A stretch of DNA of 64,000 nt from JACPVF01 sp964502095 (GTDB taxonomy: Bacteria; Chloroflexota; Anaerolineae; Anaerolineales; Villigracilaceae), in contig CAZCUF010000012.1 of the NCBI GenBank assembly GCA_964502095.1, positions 1-64,000 on the forward strand, given 5' to 3'. Under the pieces are notes generated by a model. That model did not search any database, was not told the DNA's origin, and saw nothing but the letters and a program-made list of their open reading frames with translations. How positions within the stretch are numbered: the stretch's first letter is position 1; each line of letters begins with the position of its first letter. The translations under genes were made by a program, and so were the position numbers. Shown here piece by piece: positions 15,202-24,096 of this stretch.

Positions 15202-16995
15202 TCAGACATCTTTCTTCAATTGAGACTTAAGTTCGTCGCGCCGTTTGTGATAGGCCTCGTCTGGAATCTTTCCGGCGCGATGTAAATCGTCCAGAGCAAT
15301 GATGGCGTCCAGAATGCTGTCGGTATCTTCGAACTCATCTTCGTCCGCGGCTTCAGGTTCTGCGGCGCGCTTGCGGTCGCGGAAATATAACCATACGCCC
15401 AAAGCGATCAACACCAGTCCCAGTGTGCCCGCGCTGTAGATCAATGCCTGATTGGGTAAGAACGCCGAACCTGTGCCCGCCGGCTGGCCCGAGAATGTGA
15501 AAGTGACCGAATCTCCAGCCGCCAGATTCTTAACCGTGTAAGTGTGGAAGTTGGCACCGCCAATATCCTGAACGCCGGCATCGGTCAATTGACTGCCTTG
15601 CACGCGCACACCCTCCGGCATGAATACCATGACCGACGCGGCCGGAATGACCAGAGGCTGGGCGAGCGTAGCTTTCCTGGTATCGTAAGGCAGGCTGAAG
15701 AACGCGATCAACGAATAAGCCTTATCGCTGGGCATAATGGCAAAACCGGCATCCGCGGGCAGAAAAGTGGAACTGTCCTGCCCGGCCTGAAAACCGACAT
15801 TCTGCGCGCCTTTCGGTATGGCGATAAAGGGAATATTCGTCCCGTCGCCGGGAATGACCACCGTATGGTCGGACTTATTCAAAAACGAATAGATCGCGAA
15901 TACCTGCACGGTATCGGCTTGCTGACCCGATTGATTGAAATCGAAAGCCACGTGCACCTGATCGAAACTCAATCCGCTGAAATCGTCCGTGCTCTCATAA
16001 AGTTGAATGGGCGGAACTGTCACTTGTGTAGCGTTTGCCTGAGCCACGCCGAATTGCGATGAATACGTCACGCCTTCGTACGTTATATCGGCAATGAAAA
16101 GGCGGTTTTGCGGTAAAGCTACATTTTCGAACGCAAAGGTTCCATCGGAGTTGACCGCGCCTTCGACCGTCAACGCTTCCTGCGGCCCGGTTGTTTGATC
16201 CTGCGCGTGATCGTAACCGTGTAACGTTACGCTCAAGTTGGATGGAAGAGCGGCGCCGACTACCGGGACGACATTTCCGCTGACGGTTCCCATGCCGGGC
16301 TGTGGCGCTTCATTCGTCGCCTGTGCCTGGGGCGGGGTTGCAAAGGTCCGCGAACGCAAATAGATTGCAATCGCATGCAAGTCATCATCGCTTAAGCCCG
16401 CGCCGAAAGCCGGCACACCCTGCCCGCCGGATTCGATCAGGCTGACCAAATCGTCTTCCGAGAGCGCCGACATCTTTTTTAAATCATCGAAAAAGTTTCC
16501 CGCGCAGTTACCGCATTTCGACTCGAAGAGAGTCTTTCCCTGCTTGATTTGCGCTTGTGTGACGTGTAAACCGAGCGCGTACGCAATCACGTCCCAGCGT
16601 TCCTGATCGCTTAATGCGCCGCCAAACGGAGGCATGAAGCGGTCCAGGTTGCCCTGGCTGACCACCGTGAACCATTGTGCCGGCGAAGCTTTGCGCGCTA
16701 CATCGGTCAGCCCGATGGCCGCCACCGGGTTCGGAAGTTGTTGCGCTTGCGGGCCATCGCCCAAGCCTTTTTCACCGTGACACGGCACGCAATTTTGCGC
16801 GAAGATCGCCGCGCCGTTTTGAGGGTTCGGCGCTTGCGAAGGAAAGAGCGGGCCGAGTGTGGGCGCGGGCGTGGGAGAAATGTAATTCGGGGGAGGCGTG
16901 ATATCGGAGGCAAGCGTGAAATTACAGGCGCTTAAGAGCAAGCCGCTGAAAACAATAAGGACAGCCAGACGAAATTTCATAAGGTTAACTTTCAC
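15202..16995 (-). CDS. Cytochrome c lipoprotein with one intact and one degenerate haem domain
   Basis: A 597-residue protein with a lipobox signal peptide (LLLSAC near 21-24). The first cytochrome c domain has CVPCH (Cys69, Cys72, His73) and axial Met121 in FMPPFGG. The second has CGNCA at 161-165, with Ala in place of the haem-ligand His, and GVPAFG with Val194 where the axial Met is expected, so it probably binds no normal haem. About 300 residues of beta-rich sequence follow, then a membrane segment (about 520-540), a basic stop and a helical tail containing LDDLHRAGKIPDEAYHKRR. GTG 16995 overlaps the upstream stop (GTGA); ATG 16980 is an alternative. It lies within the Ccm operon. Confidence 0.85.
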   Translation of the reverse strand: MKVNLMKFRLAVLIVFSGLLLSACNFTLASDITPPPNYISPTPAPTLGPLFPSQAPNPQNGAAIFAQNCVPCHGEKGLGDGPQAQQLPNPVAAIGLTDVARKASPAQWFTVVSQGNLDRFMPPFGGALSDQERWDVIAYALGLHVTQAQIKQGKTLFESKCGNCAGNFFDDLKKMSALSEDDLVSLIESGGQGVPAFGAGLSDDDLHAIAIYLRSRTFATPPQAQATNEAPQPGMGTVSGNVVPVVGAALPSNLSVTLHGYDHAQDQTTGPQEALTVEGAVNSDGTFAFENVALPQNRLFIADITYEGVTYSSQFGVAQANATQVTVPPIQLYESTDDFSGLSFDQVHVAFDFNQSGQQADTVQVFAIYSFLNKSDHTVVIPGDGTNIPFIAIPKGAQNVGFQAGQDSSTFLPADAGFAIMPSDKAYSLIAFFSLPYDTRKATLAQPLVIPAASVMVFMPEGVRVQGSQLTDAGVQDIGGANFHTYTVKNLAAGDSVTFTFSGQPAGTGSAFLPNQALIYSAGTLGLVLIALGVWLYFRDRKRAAEPEAADEDEFEDTDSILDAIIALDDLHRAGKIPDEAYHKRRDELKSQLKKDV

Positions 16996-17489
16996 TTGAG
17001 TGATTTGCCGCAGGAGGGGCAGAAGTGATCGGTGGTAAGCACGGCCTGCCCACAGCGCGGACAGAAACCGGCCGATTTTTCCTTGCGCACTTTGCGGCGC
17101 GCGGCGATCAGCGATTCGAGTTCGTCGTCAGTGACTTCAACCGAGTCGGCGCGGCGGGCGGCGATGGCTTCTTCGATGCGCGCTTCGACGTCAGGTTGAG
17201 GAATGGAAGCGGGTTGAAGTTCATCCAGTTTGCGTAGAACTTCCGCGCCCTTTTTCAATAATTCGGCGCGTTGCTGTGGGTAATCATCCGCTGGAATCTT
17301 GCCGAGGTTGTAATCGAAATCCAACTCCTGCAAAGCGTTGATGATCCGATCGCGCTCGGCCATCAGCGAGGAAGTTTCCTGCTCCTGCGCTGTGGTAACG
17401 CGGCGCGTCCGTGTGATGAACGGAGCGTAGAGATACATGCCAACCAAAATGAGCACAGCCAGCAAAAAGAAGATTGCACCGAGATCCAT
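16992..17489 (-). CDS. Ccm-operon membrane protein with C-terminal zinc ribbon (CcmI-like position)
   Basis: A 165-residue protein with one N-terminal membrane segment (about 4-24) followed by RTRR, which predicts a cytoplasmic C terminus. It then has a helical region containing LQELDFDYNLGKIPADDYPQQR, and a double-CxxC zinc ribbon (CPRCG...CPSCG) at the end. Its place after ccmG and its membrane-plus-helix layout recall CcmI/CycH, but the long TPR region of CcmI is absent and the zinc ribbon is not part of CcmI. The GKIP-x3-Y-x2-R helix motif is shared with the tail of the next protein. Function unknown; a role in cytochrome c assembly is inferred from context. Confidence 0.7.
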   Translation of the reverse strand: MDLGAIFFLLAVLILVGMYLYAPFITRTRRVTTAQEQETSSLMAERDRIINALQELDFDYNLGKIPADDYPQQRAELLKKGAEVLRKLDELQPASIPQPDVEARIEEAIAARRADSVEVTDDELESLIAARRKVRKEKSAGFCPRCGQAVLTTDHFCPSCGKSLK

Positions 17490-17497
17490 AAATACCC

Positions 17498-18070
17498 CTA
17501 TTGGAGCAATTGTTCGATCTGAGCCCTGATTTCGTCGGCTGATGAAAACGGGCCGATCTTGACGAAACGCAGAACGCCATCGCGGTCAATGAAATAAGTC
17601 TCGGGCACGCCCCGAATGCGAAACATTTGGGAAATGCGCGTGGCCATATCCGGGCCGTTGGCATAACTGATGCCGAACTTTTCCAGATAGATGCGCGCCT
17701 GAGGTTCGGTGTCCACATAGTCCGCGCCGAGGAATATCACCTGATCGCTCGGCTTATAAAATTGCCAGGTGCTTTCCAGATCGGCGGCTTCCTGTTCGCA
17801 GGGTTTACACCACGAAGCCCAGAAATTGATCACCACCACCTTGCCGCGCAGATCCGAAAGTTTCACGGAGCTTTGACCCTTATATTCATATCCGCTATAC
17901 AACGGCAGTGAGAAATCCGGAATTCTAGCGCCGGGTTGCACAGTGCCTTCCTGCGCGCGCCGCAAACCCAGGCTGACGATCACGAGCAGAACCACCAGCG
18001 CTCCCCAGATGATCACCTGCACCCAAATTGGGATTCCCCGTTTTGGGGCCGCAGTTTTGTTTTCGTCCAT
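17498..18070 (-). CDS. ccmG: Thiol:disulfide oxidoreductase CcmG/TlpA-like
   Basis: A 190-residue membrane-anchored thioredoxin-fold protein. It has one N-terminal membrane segment (about 17-37), then an AhpC/TSA-type fold with the active site WASWCKPC. It ends with the cis-proline region RGVPETYFIDRDG. It would keep the apocytochrome CxxCH thiols reduced outside the membrane. It lies between ccmH and the zinc-ribbon gene. TlpA/ResA homologues look alike, so the CcmG name relies partly on the operon. Confidence 0.9.
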   Translation of the reverse strand: MDENKTAAPKRGIPIWVQVIIWGALVVLLVIVSLGLRRAQEGTVQPGARIPDFSLPLYSGYEYKGQSSVKLSDLRGKVVVINFWASWCKPCEQEAADLESTWQFYKPSDQVIFLGADYVDTEPQARIYLEKFGISYANGPDMATRISQMFRIRGVPETYFIDRDGVLRFVKIGPFSSADEIRAQIEQLLQ

Positions 18071-18106
18071 TACATTCTCCTGAAGGCGAAATGATTTCGC
18101 CCGGAT

Positions 18107-18601
18107 TTAATTCCTCTTGCGAAGTTCTTCTTCCAATTTGGCAACATATTCATCTTCGGCAGATTCCGCCTCGGACCCGCCCGCAGTTGTTTCAGTCTTC
18201 GACAGTTTGATCCAGTTCCTGAACCCGCGGAACAGAAGGTAGGCGCCCAGCAAAATGAAAGCGGGCGGCAGGATGTAGATCAGCCAGTTCAAGCCACTGC
18301 GCGGCGGCTCGGCCAGCACGCGCGCGCCGTAATTCGCCACGAAATATTGTTTGATCTGCGCCTCGGTCCAGCCTTCCGAAAGCTGTTGGCGGATCAGTTC
18401 GCGCCACTGACGGCAGGCCTCGGTCGGGCACACATCCAGGGGCGTGTTCTCGCATACCGGGCAGTATAACTGCCGGGCAATCGCGTTGACCTGATCGTCA
18501 GAGGGGGTGGGCGCTTGGGCCTTGGCCGCGCCAGCCCAAAGTCCCGCGAGAACGAATAACAGCGGTAGCGCGGCGATGAAAATGCGTAACGGCTTTTGCA
18601 T
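18107..18601 (-). CDS. ccmH: Cytochrome c maturation protein CcmH
   Basis: A 164-residue protein with a signal peptide ending near AKAQA. The CcmH domain follows, with the redox motif LYCPVCENTPLDVCPTEA (classical CcmH has LRCxxCQNxS) and then RELIRQQLSEGWTEAQIKQYFVANYG. A membrane segment lies at about 107-126 with an acidic cytoplasmic tail. It has an additional cysteine (DVC) beside the CxxC pair. It would present reduced apocytochrome to CcmF. It starts nine bases after the ccmF stop. Confidence 0.92.
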   Translation of the reverse strand: MQKPLRIFIAALPLLFVLAGLWAGAAKAQAPTPSDDQVNAIARQLYCPVCENTPLDVCPTEACRQWRELIRQQLSEGWTEAQIKQYFVANYGARVLAEPPRSGLNWLIYILPPAFILLGAYLLFRGFRNWIKLSKTETTAGGSEAESAEDEYVAKLEEELRKRN

Positions 18602-18610
18602 CGGCTTTTT

Positions 18611-20677
18611 CTAGTCCGCTGAACTGGGCTGGTGCGCCACGGTTCGATTGGCCGCGAGCGCGGCCTCGGTTGCGCGGTCTGGGACGAGGGTCGCGATCAG
18701 GATGCCGAACAGAAAAACGAAAGCGCCGATCCATAGCCAGTTAACCAGCGGGTTGACATAGATCTTGAAGGTTGCGCCGTTGGAAGATGCGGGTTGCCAA
18801 TCCACGAGGAGCACATACAGATCGTCGGAAAGAGTTGAGCGCTGGCCGGGGATGGTCATGGTCTGCTGTGCTTCGGGATAATAATCGATGCGTGGGTAAA
18901 GCTGACCAAGATATTGATTGTTCTTATAAACATTGACCACGGCGCGCGTCACCTGCCGCGCGTCCGGCCCGGGAAAATCGGCAATACTGCTATATTGAAC
19001 GGTGTAACCTTCGATGTTTAATTTTCCATCTACCGGCACTGTGCCCTGCGTTTCCACCTGGAACAGGTTGATGCCGAGGATGCCGATGGCCATTAGCATC
19101 ATGCTGAGATGTACAAGATAGCCGCCGTAACGGCGAGGGTTGCGGGCGGTCAGCCGCCCGAAGGCCAGGAAGAAATTTTCATCCCGACTCTTTTGGCGTG
19201 CGTGAGCGCCGCGCCAGTATTCATACAAAGTGACCAGAATGACCAGAGCCACCAGAAAGAAACCGATCAAGGCCAGCGCGTTACGCGTGTAAGTGAAGAA
19301 GATCAGGGTGGTGATCAGAACCGCGCCGATAAGCGGTTTCCAAATGGAACGGCCGATGGTCTTCAACGTGGAATGTCCCCAGGCGGAAAGCGGCGCGATG
19401 CCCATCAGCAACATCAGGCCTGCAAACAGCGGTCCGGTTGCGCGTTGATAAAAAGGCGGGCCAACGGTCACTTTCTGACCGGTGAACAGTTCGGAGATCA
19501 ATGGGAAGATCACGCCCCAGAAGCAGACGACCAGAACGCTCATGAAAAGCAAATTATTTAATAAGAAGAGCGCTTCGCGCGAAAGCAGGGATTTCAACTC
19601 CGTTTCCGAGCGGAGTTGCGGCCAGCGATAGATCACGAGGATGATCGAGGCTACAAATGTGGCCGTTACAAAGAGCATGAAGTATGGGCCGATGGGACTA
19701 TTGGCGAACGCGTGCACCGAAGAAAGCACGCCCGAACGAGTCAGGAAGGTGCCGAAGATCACCAGCGCGTAGGTGAGGATGACCAGAATCATATTCCAGT
19801 GTTTGAGCAGGCCGCGCTTTTCCTGAATCATGACCGAGTGCAGGAAGGCGGTGCCCGTGAGCCACGGCATGAACGCCGCGATCTCAACCGGGTCCCAGCC
19901 CCAGAAACCGCCCCAGCCCAATACATCGTAAGCCCAGCGGCTTCCAAGCACGAGTCCGCAGGAGAGGAAAAGCCAGGCCCATAGCGCCCAGCGGCGTGTG
20001 ATCCGAATCCAGCGGTCATCCGTGCGGCCGGTGATGAGGGCGGCCATGGCAAACGCGTATGGGATGACGAACGAGACAAAACCGAGATACAGCATCGGCG
20101 GATGGACGATCATGCCCGGGTGGCGTAAGAGCGGATTCAATCCGCGCCCGTCCGGTTGCAGGGGAACGGGAGTCGTACCGATCGGTTGCAGCATGGCTTT
20201 GACTACGTTGCCACCCGAGTCGAACCACATGCGCGCAAACGGATTCTCGAAGAAGATGGACATGCTGAGGAAGAAGGCAATCGTCACGCAGGAGACCACG
20301 ATCACCCACGGCAGGAACTCGCGGTCGCGGTCCCATTTGCGCAAAGTGACCAGCGAGGCAAAGGCCGACATCAACCACGACCAGAAGATCAATGAGCCGG
20401 CCTGCCCGCCCCACCAGGCTGTAATCTTTAAATAGGTGGGCATACTGCGGCTGGTCACTTCGTAAACGAAGGAAATATCAAAATGATTCGTGATCAACAG
20501 CGTAATGAGGGAGGCCGCGGAGAGGGTGATTAGCGGCCAGATCAAAAGCATGGCGCGGCGCGCGCTTTCGATCAGCGCGGCGGATTTACGCCAAACGCCG
20601 ATGGCGGCCGCACCGACGCTGTACAGCGAAACGAAAAATGCCACCACTAAAATTCCATATCCGAAATCTGCCAGCAT
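18611..20677 (-). CDS. ccmF: Cytochrome c haem lyase CcmF
   Basis: A 688-residue polytopic membrane protein with about fifteen hydrophobic segments. The haem-handling motif GWGGFWGWDPVEIAAFMPWL lies near 250-270, flanked by conserved His residues (HPPMLYLG, TAFLHSVMIQEKR). A late periplasmic domain (about 540-650) precedes the last membrane segment. It joins haem delivered by CcmE to apocytochrome. ATG at 20677 has AAGGAA upstream. Length and motifs match the family. Confidence 0.95.
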   Translation of the reverse strand: MLADFGYGILVVAFFVSLYSVGAAAIGVWRKSAALIESARRAMLLIWPLITLSAASLITLLITNHFDISFVYEVTSRSMPTYLKITAWWGGQAGSLIFWSWLMSAFASLVTLRKWDRDREFLPWVIVVSCVTIAFFLSMSIFFENPFARMWFDSGGNVVKAMLQPIGTTPVPLQPDGRGLNPLLRHPGMIVHPPMLYLGFVSFVIPYAFAMAALITGRTDDRWIRITRRWALWAWLFLSCGLVLGSRWAYDVLGWGGFWGWDPVEIAAFMPWLTGTAFLHSVMIQEKRGLLKHWNMILVILTYALVIFGTFLTRSGVLSSVHAFANSPIGPYFMLFVTATFVASIILVIYRWPQLRSETELKSLLSREALFLLNNLLFMSVLVVCFWGVIFPLISELFTGQKVTVGPPFYQRATGPLFAGLMLLMGIAPLSAWGHSTLKTIGRSIWKPLIGAVLITTLIFFTYTRNALALIGFFLVALVILVTLYEYWRGAHARQKSRDENFFLAFGRLTARNPRRYGGYLVHLSMMLMAIGILGINLFQVETQGTVPVDGKLNIEGYTVQYSSIADFPGPDARQVTRAVVNVYKNNQYLGQLYPRIDYYPEAQQTMTIPGQRSTLSDDLYVLLVDWQPASSNGATFKIYVNPLVNWLWIGAFVFLFGILIATLVPDRATEAALAANRTVAHQPSSAD

Positions 20678-20732
20678 GAGGGTTCCTTTTTGAAAAAAAC
20701 GACCTTAGCACTGCTAAAGCCGTTATTGTAAT

Positions 20733-21215
20733 TTACTTTTGCGCGGCTTGCGCGGGGACTGCTTCCTCGTAGCGCGTTGGGCACTTGAGCAGGAGTTCGT
20801 CGGCGTGGAAGATGCCGTCGCTTCCCAACTGACCGGTCATGATGGCCTGCGCTTCGTTCCGGAGCAGATCGGGTTTCGGCCCCACATAGATCACTTTCAT
20901 GCGCGCCCGGCTCGAGTCGATCACGGCCCGATGTAACGCCTCGGCCAGCCCGCCCTGAGCATCTATCTCGGCGTTGTCGCCCGGGACGTGAGCCACTTCA
21001 AAGGTCAGAGTGAGCGTTTGAGGATCGTATTGAATCGTGTCGCCGACAATCGCGCCCGAGACGCGGAGATTCTGTCCGGCGACACTCTGGCCTTTGGCCT
21101 CGAGTTCGTTGACCGTCAAAAAGTATTCCGCGTTTTGTTGCGTGGATGAAACGATCAGATAAACCACTGCCGCCAGGATCAAAACTCCGCCGATGACGAA
21201 TTTCATTCTTCCCAT
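20733..21215 (-). CDS. ccmE: Haem chaperone CcmE, CxxxY type
   Basis: A 160-residue protein with an N-terminal membrane anchor (about 6-23) and the OB-fold CcmE domain (VNELEAKGQSVAGQNLRVSGAIVGD...). The haem-binding motif is KCPTRYE, with Cys145 and Tyr149. Canonical CcmE has HxxxY; the CxxxY variant is known from archaea and Desulfovibrio. ATG at 21215 has GGAGG upstream and is the first gene of the Ccm operon, divergent from the multiheme cytochromes. Confidence 0.93.
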   Translation of the reverse strand: MGRMKFVIGGVLILAAVVYLIVSSTQQNAEYFLTVNELEAKGQSVAGQNLRVSGAIVGDTIQYDPQTLTLTFEVAHVPGDNAEIDAQGGLAEALHRAVIDSSRARMKVIYVGPKPDLLRNEAQAIMTGQLGSDGIFHADELLLKCPTRYEEAVPAQAAQK

Positions 21216-21700
21216 CGAAGAACCTCCGAAAAAATAACCGCTGTACGCGGTGTCTCAGAATTTCAGAATAATCTGATTTTACATGTTGAGATTAAACTTA
21301 ACTGAGAGGCCGGTTGATAAATGTAATATTTACTGCCTTAATTTATCCTAATTCTGCGATATCCATTTTGCTGTGTGCGCGGGCTGTCGCCCCGATTATA
21401 ACGGCCGTCCGAAACAATTTGTGCAACTCGTCGAGGCGGCTTTCATTTGATTTGCCCGGGGCGAATGCGGTCAAGAATTCCGACGAAACGGCTTTGTTTG
21501 AGTAAATTTGGGAATTTGATTTATTTTCCTTAATTGATGACATATGTCATATGTGATTCAGTTAAAACTAACTTGTTATTAATTTTTCATTTACCATATA
21601 ATTTTCTCAGTGTTGGAGCAATCCCGGCAGATTCCTGCCGCCTGATACGGCCTTTATATGGAAGATAACTGTTCGAGTACGAAACATTGGAGAATGCCAC
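21216..21700. other. Divergent intergenic region between ccmE and the ten-heme cytochrome
   Basis: This 485-base, AT-rich gap must hold promoters for both divergent operons. It contains the perfect palindrome TGACATATGTCA at 21538-21549 and a short hairpin (CGGCAG-ATTC-CTGCCG, 21625-21640) in the presumed leader of the cytochrome gene. A 66-codon open frame on the minus strand (21343-21543) has no ribosome binding site and was not accepted. No RNA gene was recognised. Confidence 0.6.
21538..21549. promoter_or_regulatory. Perfect 12-base palindrome, candidate operator
   Basis: TGACATATGTCA is self-complementary and lies about 150 bases upstream of the ten-heme cytochrome start, in the shared regulatory region. 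The owning regulator is unknown. Confidence 0.35.
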
Positions 21701-23914
21701 ATGCCCATCAAAAAAATGCTCATCGTCCTCGGGTTGCTGATCTTTGGAGCGGCTATTCTGGCCGCTTGCAGTAATAATAATACCACCGCCACAGCGCCCA
21801 CTGCGGCGGGATTCGTCCAGCCCACTTTACAAATTCCGAACGAGGAAGCTTTTCTCGGGTCGGGCCATGCCGACGTAAAAGCCGAAGCGTTCAATCACTG
21901 GAATAGTTCGGACCCCGCGTCTGTTCCGGTGGAATGCGCCAAATGCCATACATCGGCCGGCTTTCAGGATTTCTCCGCCAATGGCAAGGTCGGCGCCGAT
22001 GTATCCGCTCCCGCGGGGACATTGGATTGTATGACCTGTCACAGCCCCGCTTCCAAGGCGCTGACCTCGGTTACATTCCCGTCCGGCAAGGTGATCGAGA
22101 CCAGCCGACCAGGGGAGGCAGTTTGTATGTCCTGCCATCAGGGACGCGAGTCCAAGGTGAGCGTGGATAACCAGATCGCCAGGTTCAATATTACCGATGA
22201 GGACGCGGTCGTTCAACCGATGACGGATGCCAGCGGTAAAACCGCCAAGTTTGGCTTCATTAACATTCACTACTTCGCCGCGGGAGCCACGCTCTACGGT
22301 TCGCAAGCCGAAGCCGGATATGAATATTCGGGCGGGATTTATGATCCGCTCTTCCGCCATGCTTCGAATCTGAATACGTGTGTATCCTGCCACGACCAGC
22401 ACAGCCTGCAGGTCAAGGTGGATCAATGTGCGGAATGCCATCAGGGCGTGAAAACCGTGAACGATCTCAAGAACAATCGCGAGAACGGTTCCCTGGTCGA
22501 TTACAACGGAAACGGTAACGTGACCGAAGGCATCTACTATGAATTGCAAGGTGTGCAGGATACGCTCTATCAGGCGATTCAAGAATATGCCAGGGAAGTC
22601 ACCAAGACGCCGATTGCATACGACGGAGCGAGCTATCCTTATTTCTTCGTGGCAGGCACGGATGGCAAGCCCGCCGCGGATGCCGATGGAAAGACAACCG
22701 CTTATACTGCCTGGAGCGCCCGATTGCTGAAGGCCGCTTATAACTATCAAATGGCCGCCAAAGACCCCGGCGCGTATGCTCATAATGCCAAGTATGTGAT
22801 CGAACTGCTGTACGACTCGACGGCTGATCTCAATACTGTACTGGCCAGCCCGATTGATATGAGCAGGATGGTGCGCGACGATGTCGGTCACTTTGCGGGC
22901 GATACAGAACCGTTCCGCCATTGGGACGAAGCCGGCATGGTGGAGGCCACTTGTGCGAAATGCCATAGCGCCAGCGGCCTGCCGCAATATCTCGCCAATA
23001 ACGGCACTGAGATCGTGACCAAGTCTGGCGTGCAGATCACAGGGATAGTTGCACAACCTGTCGCAAATGGCTTTATGTGTACCACCTGTCACAACCCAGC
23101 CAGTTTCCCCGATCGGTATGCAGTGACGACGGTCCCGTTCCCGAACGGCGCCAAGTTAACTTTCAGCACGGAGAAGGACGACCAGGGCAACTTGAAACCG
23201 GTCGACTCCAACCTGTGCATTGAGTGCCACCAGGGACGTGAGTCCACAGTGACGATGAACAACTATCTGGCCGGCAAAGACGCCGACACGGCGGATCCAA
23301 AGATCAGTTTCAAGAACGTTCATTACTTTGCCGCGGGCGCCACGCTCTTCGGCACGCAGGCGCAGGGCGCCTATGAATACGCCAGCCAGACGTACGTGGG
23401 CCAGAACACACAGCATCCGCTCAATAAATGTCAGGACTGTCACGATGTCCACGAGTTGACCGTCAAAGCGGACGCGTGCAAGACCTGTCACACCAATGTT
23501 ACTTCAACAGCCGATTTCGAAAATATCCGCTTTAGCACCGATACTACAGATTGGAACGGCAACGGCGATGTGACCGAAGGCATTAATAAAGAGATCGATG
23601 CGTTCCGCGCGGACCTTTATGCGGCCATCCAGAAATATGCCGCAGACAAAGCTGGAACTCCAATCGTGTACGACGGTGCGAGCTATCCGTATTTCTTCGT
23701 AGCGGATCAGGACGGTAACAAGGCCAAAAATGACAAGGGCGGCTTCATCGGCTATAACGCGTGGACGCCTCGTCTATTGGAGGCCGCCTACAATTATCAA
23801 TACTCTGTGAAGGACCCGGGTGCGTTTGCCCATAATCCCAAATATGTGATGCAATTCCTGTACGACTCGATCAAGGATTTGGGCGGGGATGTTTCCAAAC
23901 TCACCCGGCCATAA
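21701..23914 (+). CDS. Ten-heme cytochrome c lipoprotein made of two five-heme repeats
   Basis: A 737-residue protein with a lipobox signal (ILAAC). Ten CxxCH motifs are visible in order: CAKCH, CMTCH, CMSCH, CVSCH, CAECH and, in the second half, CAKCH, CTTCH, CIECH, CQDCH, CKTCH. The two halves are repeats offset by about 339 residues (first hemes at residues 79 and 418). Shared landmarks include CHQGRES, HYFAAGATL(Y/F)G, NGNG(N/D)VTEGI, YDGASYPYFFV and DPGA(Y/F)AHN. It would be anchored outside the membrane. ATG at 21701 has GGAG upstream. Likely a terminal or intermediate electron carrier; no catalytic family (nitrite reductase, OmcS and so on) was recognised. Confidence 0.92.
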   Translation: MPIKKMLIVLGLLIFGAAILAACSNNNTTATAPTAAGFVQPTLQIPNEEAFLGSGHADVKAEAFNHWNSSDPASVPVECAKCHTSAGFQDFSANGKVGADVSAPAGTLDCMTCHSPASKALTSVTFPSGKVIETSRPGEAVCMSCHQGRESKVSVDNQIARFNITDEDAVVQPMTDASGKTAKFGFINIHYFAAGATLYGSQAEAGYEYSGGIYDPLFRHASNLNTCVSCHDQHSLQVKVDQCAECHQGVKTVNDLKNNRENGSLVDYNGNGNVTEGIYYELQGVQDTLYQAIQEYAREVTKTPIAYDGASYPYFFVAGTDGKPAADADGKTTAYTAWSARLLKAAYNYQMAAKDPGAYAHNAKYVIELLYDSTADLNTVLASPIDMSRMVRDDVGHFAGDTEPFRHWDEAGMVEATCAKCHSASGLPQYLANNGTEIVTKSGVQITGIVAQPVANGFMCTTCHNPASFPDRYAVTTVPFPNGAKLTFSTEKDDQGNLKPVDSNLCIECHQGRESTVTMNNYLAGKDADTADPKISFKNVHYFAAGATLFGTQAQGAYEYASQTYVGQNTQHPLNKCQDCHDVHELTVKADACKTCHTNVTSTADFENIRFSTDTTDWNGNGDVTEGINKEIDAFRADLYAAIQKYAADKAGTPIVYDGASYPYFFVADQDGNKAKNDKGGFIGYNAWTPRLLEAAYNYQYSVKDPGAFAHNPKYVMQFLYDSIKDLGGDVSKLTRP

Positions 23915-23942
23915 CCCTGTTTCACCGGCTTGAAGGAGTTAC

Positions 23943-23975
23943 GGCGGGCACATCTCGTGCCCGCCATCTTTCTTG
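23943..23975 (+). terminator. Stem-loop after the ten-heme cytochrome
   Basis: GGCGGGCAC (23943-23951) pairs with GTGCCCGCC (23957-23965) and is followed by ATCTTTCTT. It may end or attenuate transcription before the nine-heme gene. Confidence 0.65.
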
Positions 23976-24096
23976 TACATAATCGATTTGTAATGAGGCC
24001 AAAGCAAACCGGAGCGCTGACGGACACTTCGTTGAGAAATCGGCGGCCTTCCGTTCTTTTATCGATAGGCATCATTTGTAAACCGAGGAGAATACG

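Noticed and set aside
21343..21543. 66-codon minus-strand open frame in the divergent intergenic region
   Set aside because: No Shine-Dalgarno, no recognisable motif and it would lie across the presumed promoters.
21827..23092. Minus-strand open frame of 421 codons opposite the ten-heme cytochrome
   Set aside because: Antisense of the CxxCH-rich gene, with no motif of its own; the plus-strand gene is unambiguous.
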